DNA from: an uncultured Muriicola sp.
GTDB lineage: Bacteria > Bacteroidota > Bacteroidia > Flavobacteriales > Flavobacteriaceae
NCBI RefSeq assembly: GCF_947258935.1
Contig: NZ_CAMYKH010000011.1
Coordinates: forward strand, 1-41,248
Reading direction: 5' to 3'
Length of the DNA stretch: 41,248 bases
Of this stretch, positions 8,546 through 16,409 are shown piece after piece. Each line of letters starts with the position of its first letter. The first letter of the stretch is position 1. The notes below the pieces were generated by a model. That model did not search any database. It was not told the DNA's origin and saw only the letters and a program-made list of their open reading frames with translations. The translations under genes were made by a program, and so were the position numbers.

Positions 8546-9556
8546 TCAAGTAATTTCATATATATCCCCGGAGAAAAACAGATCATTGGTCTTCCTGAAA
8601 GCTGAATTAGCTTTTACCTGCGCTGTTAATGCTTCTTCCCTCTCTTCAAAGGTCACATCCTCAAAACCCCGGATGATCCCTGTAACCATAGGATATTCCA
8701 TTCGCACCAGCATTTGGTGTAAGGTAGGATCTTGTTCTTTGGCGTTGTGAATGAGGATATCGGATTCTTCCACCCCGTTTTCACCAATGGTGACTACCTC
8801 TAGTTTAAGTCCGTTCAGTATCAATCCTTTATCCCGTTCTTTTCCAAAGATCATGGGTTTCCCGTGTTCCACAAAAAGTTGTCTGTCCTCCCGCACTGCT
8901 TTATCCGTGTATTTGGTAAAACAACCATCATTGAAAATAGGACAGTTTTGTAACACCTCCACAAGGGCGGTACCTTTATACTTCTCAGAGGCTATAAAAA
9001 TTTCTGTCATCTCTTTAGGCGTGTTCCCGCCAATTCTGGCAAAAAAACGGGCCTGGGCTCCCAGTGCGAGTTCTCCGGCAGAAAATGGAGGCTGAGTATT
9101 GCCATAGGGGGAAGATTTAGTCTTTTGACCAACCAGGGAAGTAGGGGAGAACTGTCCTTTTGTTAGCCCATAGATCTCATTATTGAACAAAATGATGTTC
9201 AGATCCAGATTCCTTCTTAGAACATGAATAAAATGATTCCCACCAATGGCCAAAGAATCGCCATCACCGGTTATAACCCATACACTTAGAGTAGGATTGG
9301 CGAGTTTTACTCCTGAGGCAATGGCCGTAGCCCTTCCATGAATGCCATGCATTCCATAGGTTTCCATATAATATGGAAAACGAGACGAACACCCTATCCC
9401 GGATATAAAGACGATATTTTCTTTATTCACGCCTATTTCAGGGAGTGCCTTCTGTACAGATCGTAAGATCACATAATCATCACACCCAGGACACCATCTA
9501 ACTTCCTGATCACTGGCAAAATCCTTATATGTATACTCTTTTACAGCTGCTTCCAT
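8546..9556 (-). CDS. korB: 2-oxoacid:ferredoxin oxidoreductase, beta subunit (2-oxoglutarate likely)
   Basis: This subunit binds thiamine pyrophosphate and one [4Fe-4S] cluster and releases electrons to ferredoxin. The TPP motif begins at GDGDSLAIGGNHF (residues 97-109) and continues to NNEIYG. Likely cluster ligands are C22 and C25 (WCPGC), C56 (GIGCSSR) and C205 (QNCPIF). At 336 residues it fits the KorB type. It starts 2 bp after korA and is followed 18 bp later by nuoA. Pairing with a gamma-alpha fused KorA is typical of 2-oxoglutarate enzymes, but other 2-oxoacids cannot be excluded from sequence alone. Confidence 0.93.
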   Translation of the reverse strand: MEAAVKEYTYKDFASDQEVRWCPGCDDYVILRSVQKALPEIGVNKENIVFISGIGCSSRFPYYMETYGMHGIHGRATAIASGVKLANPTLSVWVITGDGDSLAIGGNHFIHVLRRNLDLNIILFNNEIYGLTKGQFSPTSLVGQKTKSSPYGNTQPPFSAGELALGAQARFFARIGGNTPKEMTEIFIASEKYKGTALVEVLQNCPIFNDGCFTKYTDKAVREDRQLFVEHGKPMIFGKERDKGLILNGLKLEVVTIGENGVEESDILIHNAKEQDPTLHQMLVRMEYPMVTGIIRGFEDVTFEEREEALTAQVKANSAFRKTNDLFFSGDIYEIT

Positions 9557-9558
9557 GG

Positions 9559-11412
9559 CTATGATAGAATTTGTTTAAACTTTTCTTTTAGTTCATTGTT
9601 CGCAAAGGGTAAGCCTTGTATTTTATTGAATTGTAAAAATTCATGACCACTAAAATTAGACGCAAGCACTTTTATGAATTGCCCTGTATTTAATTCACAG
9701 ACCACTATTTTTTTAAATCTTTTAAGCAGTGCGTCTGTATTTTTTGGCAAGGGATTCAGATGATGAAAATGAGCAAATCCTATATTAGTAAAGCCTTCTT
9801 CATTAAGATGCTTCACGGCAGAATGCAGGCTGCCATAGGTACCTCCCCATCCAACAACAAGTAGATCACCCGAATCTGCAAATTCTGTTTCCTGGTCCGG
9901 GATATAATTCTGGACACGTTTAACCTTCTCAGCACGAATACGGGTCATGTACTCATGATTCTCGGGCATATAAGATACATTGCCGGTCACTTTGTCCTTT
10001 TCAAGACCACCCACGCGATGTTCTAAGCCAGGTGTACCCGGAACAGCCCAGAACCTCGCCAAAGAATCCTTGTCGCGTTCATAGGGATGATAGTTTTCTT
10101 TGAATTTTTTTAAACGCATGTTTTTTATCTCGGGCATCTCATCTACCGATTGGATCTTCCAGGGGGCAGATCCACTGGCAATATATCCATCACTTAGAAG
10201 TAATACAGGCGTCATATGCTCCAAGGTTAGTTTCGCCGCTTCATAAGCATAATTAAAACAGTTAGCAGGTGTACTCGCGGCAATAACGATCACCGGACTT
10301 TCTCCATTTCTACCGTACATAGCCTGCAAAAGGTCTGATTGTTCCGTTTTTGTCGGCAAACCGGTTGAGGGTCCTCCTCGTTGTACATTTACCACTACAA
10401 GCGGTAATTCTATCATCATTGCCAGTCCTAGGGCTTCTCCTTTCAACGCCAATCCAGGCCCTGAAGTAGTGGTTAACGCTAAGTCGCCGGCAAAGGAAGC
10501 GCCAATGGCTGAGGTTATTCCGGCTATTTCGTCTTCGGCTTGCAGCGTTTTTACGCCAAAATGTTTGTGCTTTACCAATTCATGTAAAATATCGGAGGCA
10601 GGTGTAATGGGATAAGAACCTAAAAACAATTCCATCCCCGATTTTTCCGCTGCGGCCAGGAAGCCCCAAGCAGTAGCGGTATTTCCCATGATGATCCTAT
10701 AGGTCCCCGCTTCCATTTTTGCAGGAGAAATAGTATAAGAATTAGGGATCAGTTCTAAGGTTTCCGCAAAATAATAACCGGCATTGAGTACTTTAGTATT
10801 GGCTTCAATGAGCTCTGGTTTTGTTTTAAATTTCTTTTGAAAGAATTCTATAGTATGTTCAGTAGAGCGATGGTACATCCAGTATACCATTCCCAGAGCA
10901 AACATGTTTTTACTCCTGGTAATGGCCTTATTGTCTAGACCCTGTACATCTTTCAATGTCTCTTTGGTGAGGGAAGTCATGGCCACTTCAATTACCCGGT
11001 AGTTTTCCAGGCTGTTGTCTTCAAGAGGATTGGCTTCATATAGTGCCTTTTCCAAATTCTTTTTGGAAAAAGAATCGGTATCCACAATGATTGTGTGACC
11101 CGGTTTAACGGAATGCAAATTTGTTTTTAATCCGGCCGGATTCATAGCAACAAGAAGGTCTACTTCATCTCCCGGCGTGCTTATTTCGACACTCCCAATA
11201 TGGACCTGGTAGCCCGAAACCCCGTAAAGACTCCCCTGGGGTGCTCTAATTTCGGCAGGATAATTGGGGAAGGTAGCCACATCGTTCCCAAACATGGCCG
11301 AGGTGTCTGAAAATTGCGTACCTGTTAGTTGCATCCCATCTCCGGAATCCCCTACAAATCGAATAATTACGGCCTCTAATACTTCTTGCGGCGTCTCTAC
11401 TTTCGTTTCCAT
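9559..11412 (-). CDS. korA: 2-oxoacid:ferredoxin oxidoreductase, fused gamma-alpha subunit
   Basis: This is the partner of KorB; together they decarboxylate a 2-oxoacid, probably 2-oxoglutarate, to its CoA thioester while reducing ferredoxin. The gamma domain comes first (about residues 14-200), with GDSGDGMQLTG at 21-31 and FPNYPAEIRAPQG. The alpha pyrimidine-binding domain follows, with the motifs GSYPITPASDILHEL, QAEDEIAGITSAIGASFAG and TTTSGPGLALKGEALGLA. Its 617 residues match the fused KorA family. It is the first gene of the kor-nuo unit, with a well-formed -7 element and an FNR/CRP-like site upstream. Confidence 0.94.
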   Translation of the reverse strand: METKVETPQEVLEAVIIRFVGDSGDGMQLTGTQFSDTSAMFGNDVATFPNYPAEIRAPQGSLYGVSGYQVHIGSVEISTPGDEVDLLVAMNPAGLKTNLHSVKPGHTIIVDTDSFSKKNLEKALYEANPLEDNSLENYRVIEVAMTSLTKETLKDVQGLDNKAITRSKNMFALGMVYWMYHRSTEHTIEFFQKKFKTKPELIEANTKVLNAGYYFAETLELIPNSYTISPAKMEAGTYRIIMGNTATAWGFLAAAEKSGMELFLGSYPITPASDILHELVKHKHFGVKTLQAEDEIAGITSAIGASFAGDLALTTTSGPGLALKGEALGLAMMIELPLVVVNVQRGGPSTGLPTKTEQSDLLQAMYGRNGESPVIVIAASTPANCFNYAYEAAKLTLEHMTPVLLLSDGYIASGSAPWKIQSVDEMPEIKNMRLKKFKENYHPYERDKDSLARFWAVPGTPGLEHRVGGLEKDKVTGNVSYMPENHEYMTRIRAEKVKRVQNYIPDQETEFADSGDLLVVGWGGTYGSLHSAVKHLNEEGFTNIGFAHFHHLNPLPKNTDALLKRFKKIVVCELNTGQFIKVLASNFSGHEFLQFNKIQGLPFANNELKEKFKQILS

Positions 11413-11467
11413 GATGATCGGGATTAGATTTTAGGCACTTATCATAGTACCCAAGGTATATAAATAT

Positions 11468-11475
11468 CAAATTTA
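11468..11475 (-). promoter_or_regulatory. -7 promoter element of the kor-nuo operon
   Basis: On the minus strand the sequence TAAATTTG matches the Bacteroidota -7 consensus TAnnTTTG perfectly. It starts 29.5 bp from the centre of the palindrome at 11498-11511, the same spacing found at four other promoters here. Transcription would begin near 11463-11465, about 50 nt before korA. No good TTG at -33 is seen at the usual distance, consistent with dependence on an activator. Confidence 0.65.
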
Positions 11476-11497
11476 ATTTCTACAAAATCAAGTAAAC

Positions 11498-11511
11498 ATG
11501 ACTTTTATCAT
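11498..11511. promoter_or_regulatory. FNR/CRP-like operator shared by divergent korA and ferredoxin promoters
   Basis: ATGACTTTTATCAT has the form TGA-N6-TCA and, read on the minus strand, differs at one core base from the sites before nifJ and the tonB-like gene. FNR-family proteins bind TTGAT-N4-ATCAA, which this resembles. It is the only such site between the two divergent genes. Each side has a perfect TAnnTTTG exactly 29.5 bp from its centre, so one site may activate both directions. Confidence 0.65.
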
Positions 11512-11533
11512 TTACCAACATTAAGTTGGGTCC

Positions 11534-11541
11534 TATTTTTG
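11534..11541 (+). promoter_or_regulatory. -7 promoter element of the ferredoxin gene
   Basis: TATTTTTG is a perfect match to TAnnTTTG. It lies 29.5 bp from the centre of the operator at 11498-11511, so the operator occupies the -33 region, the class II activator position. The expected transcript start is near 11545, leaving a leader of about 22 nt before the ATG. Confidence 0.65.
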
Positions 11542-11566
11542 CGTATATTTAATCAAATTAGGAAAA

Positions 11567-11917
11567 ATGGCTATCATAATTACAGATGAGTGCATAAACT
11601 GCGACGCTTGTATTTCAGAATGTCCTAACAATGCGATATATGAGCCAGACCAGGAATGGGCTTTTTCAGACGAAACTGCTTTAAGCGGTATGGTTAAAAC
11701 TCCAGGAGGAAAAGAAATGGATGCAAATGCAGAAAACGAACCTATATCGGATGAGTTTTACTACATTGTTCCAGACAAATGTACAGAATGCAAAGGATTT
11801 CATGAGGAACCACAATGTGCTTCTGTCTGTCCTGTTGATTGTTGTGTCCCAGATGAAGACCATGTGGAATCTGAAGAAGAACTCCTTGGCAAAAAGGCAT
11901 GGTTGCACGGAGAATGA
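11567..11917 (+). CDS. fdx: Dicluster 2[4Fe-4S] ferredoxin
   Basis: This is a small soluble electron carrier of 116 residues. Cluster I ligands are C9, C12, C15 and C19 (CINCDACISECP). Cluster II is C72-xx-C75-x8-C84-xxx-C88-P, with the eight-residue insertion known from the low-potential Allochromatium (Alvin) type. Between the clusters is an acidic insertion of about 40 residues (28-66), longer than in short clostridial ferredoxins. Placement between korA and nifJ, and a regulatory site shared with korA, suggest it accepts electrons from both oxidoreductases. It may pass them to the NuoEFG-less complex I, which is inference. Confidence 0.93.
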   Translation: MAIIITDECINCDACISECPNNAIYEPDQEWAFSDETALSGMVKTPGGKEMDANAENEPISDEFYYIVPDKCTECKGFHEEPQCASVCPVDCCVPDEDHVESEEELLGKKAWLHGE

Positions 11918-11994
11918 TAATGTGAAGTTAGGACATTGACTCGCAAAACATTTTAGACAATCGGTAATTTTGGACCATTATCTAATTTGAAATT

Positions 11995-12032
11995 ACCACC
12001 CTTTATTTATTCAAATAGAGGGTGGTTTTTTT
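11995..12032 (+). terminator. Rho-independent terminator of the ferredoxin gene
   Basis: The left arm 11995-12008 (ACCACCCTTTATTT) pairs with 12013-12026 (AAATAGAGGGTGGT) through 14 bp, with one G-U pair and a four-base loop. Six T residues follow. It lies 77 bp after the ferredoxin stop, so ferredoxin and nifJ are probably separate transcripts. Confidence 0.85.
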
Positions 12033-12136
12033 ATTTAATATGATCAATGTAATCTTTGATTTATCCTGAATACAAAAACAAAACCCCTTGATCATATTTT
12101 ATTGACGTGCAACTAGCTCATACTATGAATTAAGGA

Positions 12137-12181
12137 ACTGATAAATGTCATAGTTTACCCTCTTTAGGAATGCTACTTTTA
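12137..12181 (+). promoter_or_regulatory. FNR/CRP-like operator and -7-like element upstream of nifJ
   Basis: The 18-mer ACTGATAAATGTCATAGT at 12137-12154 is identical to the one upstream of the tonB-like gene 12.8 kb away. TACTTTTA at 12174-12181 matches TAnnTTTG except for the last base, and starts 29.5 bp from the TGA-N6-TCA centre. Predicted transcription starts near 12185. Confidence 0.65.
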
Positions 12182-12297
12182 GCCCAATACACCAATTACA
12201 ATATGTTCATTTTCAGCAAAATGGAATTGTTACCATCCTATTTAATGTTGTGGTGTGAAATAAAAAAATAAGGGGTCTTTAATGAAATTTATTCGTC

Positions 12298-15200
12298 ATG
12301 AAAAAAGAATTTCCAAAACTAATATGCGATGCTAATGAGGCTGTAGCCAGAATAGCTCACAAGACCAACGAGGTCTGTGCAATATATCCCATTACGCCCG
12401 CTTCACCTATGGGGGAACATGTAGATGTTTTTAGCTCAGAAGGGCAGAAGAACATTTGGGGCAATGTGCCAAGAATAGTTGAAATGCAAAGTGAAGGTGG
12501 CGCGGCAGGAGCAGTTCACGGTTCGCTGCAGGCAGGAGCATTAACTACTACGTTTACAGCTTCTCAGGGCTTATTATTGATGATCCCTAATATGTACAAA
12601 ATTGCCGGAGAGTTGTTACCCTCCGTTATACATGTTGCTGCGCGGACCGTGGCTACACACGCCCTTTCTATTTTTGGAGACCATTCTGATGTTATGGCTA
12701 CCAGGCAAACAGGATTTTCTATGTTGTTTGGAAGTTCGGTTCAGGAGGCGATGGATTTTGCATTGATCGCCCAGGTGGCAACCCTGCGAACGCGGGTTCC
12801 ATTTTTAAATATTTTTGACGGTTTTAGGACCTCTCATGAGATCTCAAAAATTGATGCCATTCCGGATGATATAATCAAGGCTATGATGCCCGACGATAAG
12901 ATCATGGAGCATAAGGACAGATCCTTAGACCCAGACCATCCTGTTATAAGGGGAACTTCACAAAATCCTGATGTTTTTTTCCAGGCACGTGAAGCTGCGA
13001 ATCCACAATATGAAAAAGTACCGGGTATTGTAAAAGAGGTGATGGATGAATTTTATAAGCATACTGGTCGACGCTATAATCTGTTTGATTATATGGGACA
13101 TCCGGAGGCTGAGAGAGTGATCATAATTATGGGATCTGGTGAAGGAGCCGTACGCGAGACAGTTGAAACGCTTGTAGAGCAAGACGAAAAAGTAGGAGCT
13201 CTGTTCGTTCGCCTATATCGACCATTTGTAATGGAATATTTCCTAAAGCAATTACCGGAAACCGTAAAGAAAATTGCGGTTTTAGACAGAACCAAGGAAC
13301 CCGGTAGTATAGGAGAACCTCTATACCTGGATGTGGTTACTGCTTATGTAGAAAGCCAACGAAGAATGCCATCTATAGTAGGTGGGAGATATGGATTGTC
13401 TTCCAAGGAATTCAATCCTGCGATGGTAAAAGGAATCTTTGATGAATTATTAAAAGAACGCCCTAAGAATCATTTCACCATAGGTATTAATGATGATCTG
13501 GGGCATACTAGCCTGGAATTCAATCCCGTATTTAAAACAAAAAAAACCACCTTCAATTGTATGTTCTATGGTTTAGGTTCTGACGGAACCGTAGGGGCCA
13601 ACAAGAATTCCATTAAAATTATTGGAGATACCACAGACAACTATGTTCAGGGTTATTTTGTGTACGACTCCAAAAAGGCAGGGGCACAAACCATTTCGCA
13701 CTTGCGCTTTGGTCCACAACCTATTTTCTCGTCCTATTTGATCAATACGGCCGACTTTATAGCCTGTCATCAATTTAACTTTATTGAAAAATACGATGTA
13801 CTGAATCACATCAAAAAAGGAGGTACTTTCTTGCTAAATTCTCCTTTTTCCAAAGATGAAATATGGGATAAATTACCCAGTATCATGCAGGAAGAGATCA
13901 TTGAAAATGAATTGAACTTCTATGTAGTAGATGCTACCAAGGTGGCACATGAGGCTAAACTTGGCAAGCGGACCAATACAGTTTTACAGACCTGTTTCTT
14001 TGCTATTTCTGGAATTTTACCCCAGGAAGAAGCCATTGAAAAAATTAAGAATGCCATTGTAAAATCTTATTCCCATAAAGGGGATAAAGTGGTAAAAATG
14101 AATTTTAATGCGGTCGATAAATCCCTTGAACATCTCCAAAAAGTAACATATCCCCAAAAGACCACAAATGATAGGGGCTTACGATCTATTATGTCTGGAG
14201 AACCCGATCCGTTCGTTAAGGAAGTGTTGGGCAAAATACTAGCAGGTAGGGGAGATGAGTTACCCGTAAGCTATTTTCCTATAGACGGAACCTTCCCAAC
14301 AGGCACCACACAATATGAAAAACGTGGTATTGCCGATTTTATCCCTATCTGGGATTCTGAAGAATTATGTACCCAATGTAACAAATGTGTTGTCATTTGC
14401 CCACATGCAGCAATAAGGGCAAAGGTGGTATCCAATGAAATCCTGGCAGATGCTCCTGCATCTCTTAAAAGGAGTCCGGCTAAAGGCCGACCTTTTACCA
14501 GCGAAACAGAATCATATGTATTACAGGTGTCTCCTGAAGATTGCACAGGCTGCGATCTATGTGTTGCGGTTTGTCCGGCAGAAAGCAAGGAAATCCCCGA
14601 CTTTAAGGCCATCAATATGAGGAAAAAACTGGAGAACGACGTTGTTGAAAATACACATTGGGACTATTTTTCAAAACTTCCGGACTATGACCGCACCTCT
14701 TTGCAAATAACAAACGTGAAAGGATCACAGTTCCTTGAACCATTATTTGAATTTTCAGGAGCCTGTTCAGGCTGCGGTGAAACTCCTTATATAAAATTAT
14801 TGACCCAGTTATTTGGAGATAGTATTTTGATAGCTAATGCAACGGGTTGTTCTTCTATTTACGGAGGAAATTTACCAACTACCCCCTATAAAATGAATAA
14901 AGAGGGTAGAGGACCTGCATGGGCCAACTCCTTGTTTGAAGATAATGCTGAGTTTGGTTTTGGTATGAAACTCGCGCTAAGCAAAAAACAAGAGATTGCC
15001 GTTGGATTGCTAAAATCTCTTGAAAAGATAGTAGGCAAGGATCTGGTTGAGGCAATTCTGAATAACCCGGAAGAGGATGAAACTCAGAAAAAAGAGAAAT
15101 TTAAACAACTCGATGAACTCAAAGAGAAATTGTCTAAGCACAAAGACCTTCCAGATGTCAAAAAGCTGTTACATCTAACAGAATACCTGAGGAAAAAAGC

Positions 15201-15831
15201 AGTTTGGATCTTAGGGGGAGATGGTTGGGCTTACGATATAGGATATGGCGGAGTAGATCACGTTCTGGCTTCGGGAGAAGATATCAATATAATGGTATTA
15301 GATACGGAAGTGTATTCCAATACAGGGGGACAAACGTCTAAAGCCACTCCTTTAGGGGCCAGTGCCAAGTTTTCAGTCTCCGGAAAAAGAACAGGAAAGA
15401 AAAGTTTGGCATTGCAAGCTGTGTCTTATGAAAACGTATATGTAGCACAAGTAGCCCTTGGAGCAAAAGATATGCAAACCCTGAGAGCAATGGAAGAGGC
15501 GGCAGCATATCCCGGACCATCCTTGATTGTTGCATATTCCCATTGTGGGGAACATGGATACGATCTAAAAGAAGGAGCAATGCATCAGGAAAGAGCTGTA
15601 GAGACAGGTTATTGGCCGCTCTTTAGATTTGATCCTTCCAAACCCAAAGGGAAAAAGTTTAAACTAGATTCCAAAGGGCCAACTAAACCTTTAGAGGACT
15701 TCATGTATAAGGAAACGCGTTTTACCAGGGTTGTTAAAGATGATCCAAAATTGGGAGCAGCTCTATTAAAACAAGCGCAGGAAGATGTAAATACAAAATG
15801 GGAGCGATTAGAACTATTTAGAAATATGTAA
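12298..15831 (+). CDS. nifJ: Pyruvate:ferredoxin (flavodoxin) oxidoreductase
   Basis: This single-chain enzyme converts pyruvate and CoA to acetyl-CoA and CO2 and reduces ferredoxin or flavodoxin. At 1177 residues it has full family length. The N-terminal domain begins with AVARIAHKTNEVCAIYPITP. Two ferredoxin-type clusters are at C691, C694, C697, C701 and C749, C752, C755, C759. The proximal cluster ligands are in ACSGCGE, NATGCSS and SHCGEHG. The TPP site starts at GGDGWAYDIGYGG (residues 973-985) and continues through DTEVYSNTGGQTSKATP. No domain is missing. It is oriented with ferredoxin and carries the same type of operator, so regulation in common with kor and fdx is likely. Confidence 0.97.
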   Translation: MKKEFPKLICDANEAVARIAHKTNEVCAIYPITPASPMGEHVDVFSSEGQKNIWGNVPRIVEMQSEGGAAGAVHGSLQAGALTTTFTASQGLLLMIPNMYKIAGELLPSVIHVAARTVATHALSIFGDHSDVMATRQTGFSMLFGSSVQEAMDFALIAQVATLRTRVPFLNIFDGFRTSHEISKIDAIPDDIIKAMMPDDKIMEHKDRSLDPDHPVIRGTSQNPDVFFQAREAANPQYEKVPGIVKEVMDEFYKHTGRRYNLFDYMGHPEAERVIIIMGSGEGAVRETVETLVEQDEKVGALFVRLYRPFVMEYFLKQLPETVKKIAVLDRTKEPGSIGEPLYLDVVTAYVESQRRMPSIVGGRYGLSSKEFNPAMVKGIFDELLKERPKNHFTIGINDDLGHTSLEFNPVFKTKKTTFNCMFYGLGSDGTVGANKNSIKIIGDTTDNYVQGYFVYDSKKAGAQTISHLRFGPQPIFSSYLINTADFIACHQFNFIEKYDVLNHIKKGGTFLLNSPFSKDEIWDKLPSIMQEEIIENELNFYVVDATKVAHEAKLGKRTNTVLQTCFFAISGILPQEEAIEKIKNAIVKSYSHKGDKVVKMNFNAVDKSLEHLQKVTYPQKTTNDRGLRSIMSGEPDPFVKEVLGKILAGRGDELPVSYFPIDGTFPTGTTQYEKRGIADFIPIWDSEELCTQCNKCVVICPHAAIRAKVVSNEILADAPASLKRSPAKGRPFTSETESYVLQVSPEDCTGCDLCVAVCPAESKEIPDFKAINMRKKLENDVVENTHWDYFSKLPDYDRTSLQITNVKGSQFLEPLFEFSGACSGCGETPYIKLLTQLFGDSILIANATGCSSIYGGNLPTTPYKMNKEGRGPAWANSLFEDNAEFGFGMKLALSKKQEIAVGLLKSLEKIVGKDLVEAILNNPEEDETQKKEKFKQLDELKEKLSKHKDLPDVKKLLHLTEYLRKKAVWILGGDGWAYDIGYGGVDHVLASGEDINIMVLDTEVYSNTGGQTSKATPLGASAKFSVSGKRTGKKSLALQAVSYENVYVAQVALGAKDMQTLRAMEEAAAYPGPSLIVAYSHCGEHGYDLKEGAMHQERAVETGYWPLFRFDPSKPKGKKFKLDSKGPTKPLEDFMYKETRFTRVVKDDPKLGAALLKQAQEDVNTKWERLELFRNM

Positions 15832-15901
15832 GTTCATATTCTATATTGGATAAGAACATATATAGTACGAGCAATTCTGTTTAAACCAAAATTTTAGTAA
15901 G

Positions 15902-16279
15902 ATGGATGCCTTAGCTAACAATTATTTTGACGAAGCGATCAGTAAAATGAAACAGGCAAGTAATGAGCTATACAGACCTGAAGAAGATGTTGTATCATTT
16001 TTGGTCTGTAAAAATGCCCAGAGTGCCATTCAGAGTTTTCTGAAGGGATACCTTGCAAAAAACGGGATAGAAACGAAAGAAAATGAAACTATTAACGAGA
16101 TGTACGGTCGTTGTATAAAGATCAATCAACGATTTGAAAAGGTAAATCTTGCAGGGTTCAATTGCCAATCACATGATTTATCGTCACGATATTGCGAAGG
16201 TGCAGAAAAAGTGAGCAGGTGTTTTGATATTGCTGATAGTCTCGATACGTTTTTAAGGGAAGAAAAAATCATTAATTAA
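15902..16279 (+). CDS. HEPN-like small helical protein
   Basis: This is a 125-residue, all-helical soluble protein. The segment SFLVCKNAQSAIQSFLKGYL (residues 32-51) followed by a later SHDLSSRY (90-97) resembles HEPN domains, where an Ala-rich helix precedes an HDL motif. The catalytic R-x4-6-H motif of HEPN ribonucleases is not seen, so RNase activity is doubtful. It follows nifJ by 70 bp on the same strand with no clear terminator between, so it may be co-transcribed with nifJ. No paired nucleotidyltransferase lies beside it. Family assignment is by eye and moderate. Confidence 0.6.
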   Translation: MDALANNYFDEAISKMKQASNELYRPEEDVVSFLVCKNAQSAIQSFLKGYLAKNGIETKENETINEMYGRCIKINQRFEKVNLAGFNCQSHDLSSRYCEGAEKVSRCFDIADSLDTFLREEKIIN

Positions 16280-16354
16280 TAACTATTTTAATTTCTCCGG
16301 ATAAAATTAATGCCTACTTGGGACATCTTTATCCCGTATTGGTCCTTTGGACAC

Positions 16355-16384
16355 TTGTAAATAGCTTAATCTCAGCTTTATTTG
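16355..16384 (+). promoter_or_regulatory. Candidate sigma-type promoter of the duplicated-barrel gene
   Basis: TTG at 16355-16357 and TTTATTTG at 16377-16384 are separated by 19 nt, close to the Bacteroidota pattern TTG-N17-23-TAnnTTTG, with one mismatch in the -7 element. The start codon follows about 25 nt downstream. No FNR-like site is present. Confidence 0.4.
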
Positions 16385-16409
16385 TATGTAACCATTAAAT
16401 ACATTAAAA

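Larger units (their letters stand above)
11918..12297. other. 380-bp intergenic region between ferredoxin and nifJ
   Basis: This gap holds the ferredoxin terminator (11995-12032), an FNR/CRP-like operator (12137-12154) and a -7-like element (12174-12181). The remaining AT-rich sequence, including a leader of about 110 nt before nifJ, shows no convincing open frame or structured RNA. Confidence 0.7.

Noticed and set aside
8751-9095. Plus-strand frame of 114 codons opposite korB
   Set aside because: It lies wholly inside a well-conserved KorB sequence and its serine-rich translation matches no family.
11430-11450. Second FNR-like half site (TTATCATAGT) before korA
   Set aside because: Only one half matches; the opposite TGA half is missing and it would lie downstream of the predicted transcript start.
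14271-14615. Long antisense frame inside nifJ (114 codons)
   Set aside because: It is opposite the conserved double-cluster region of NifJ, shows no recognisable domain and is a shadow of strong codon bias.
15902-16279. HEPN toxin of a toxin-antitoxin (MNT-HEPN) pair
   Set aside because: No nucleotidyltransferase partner is adjacent and the ribonuclease motif is absent.
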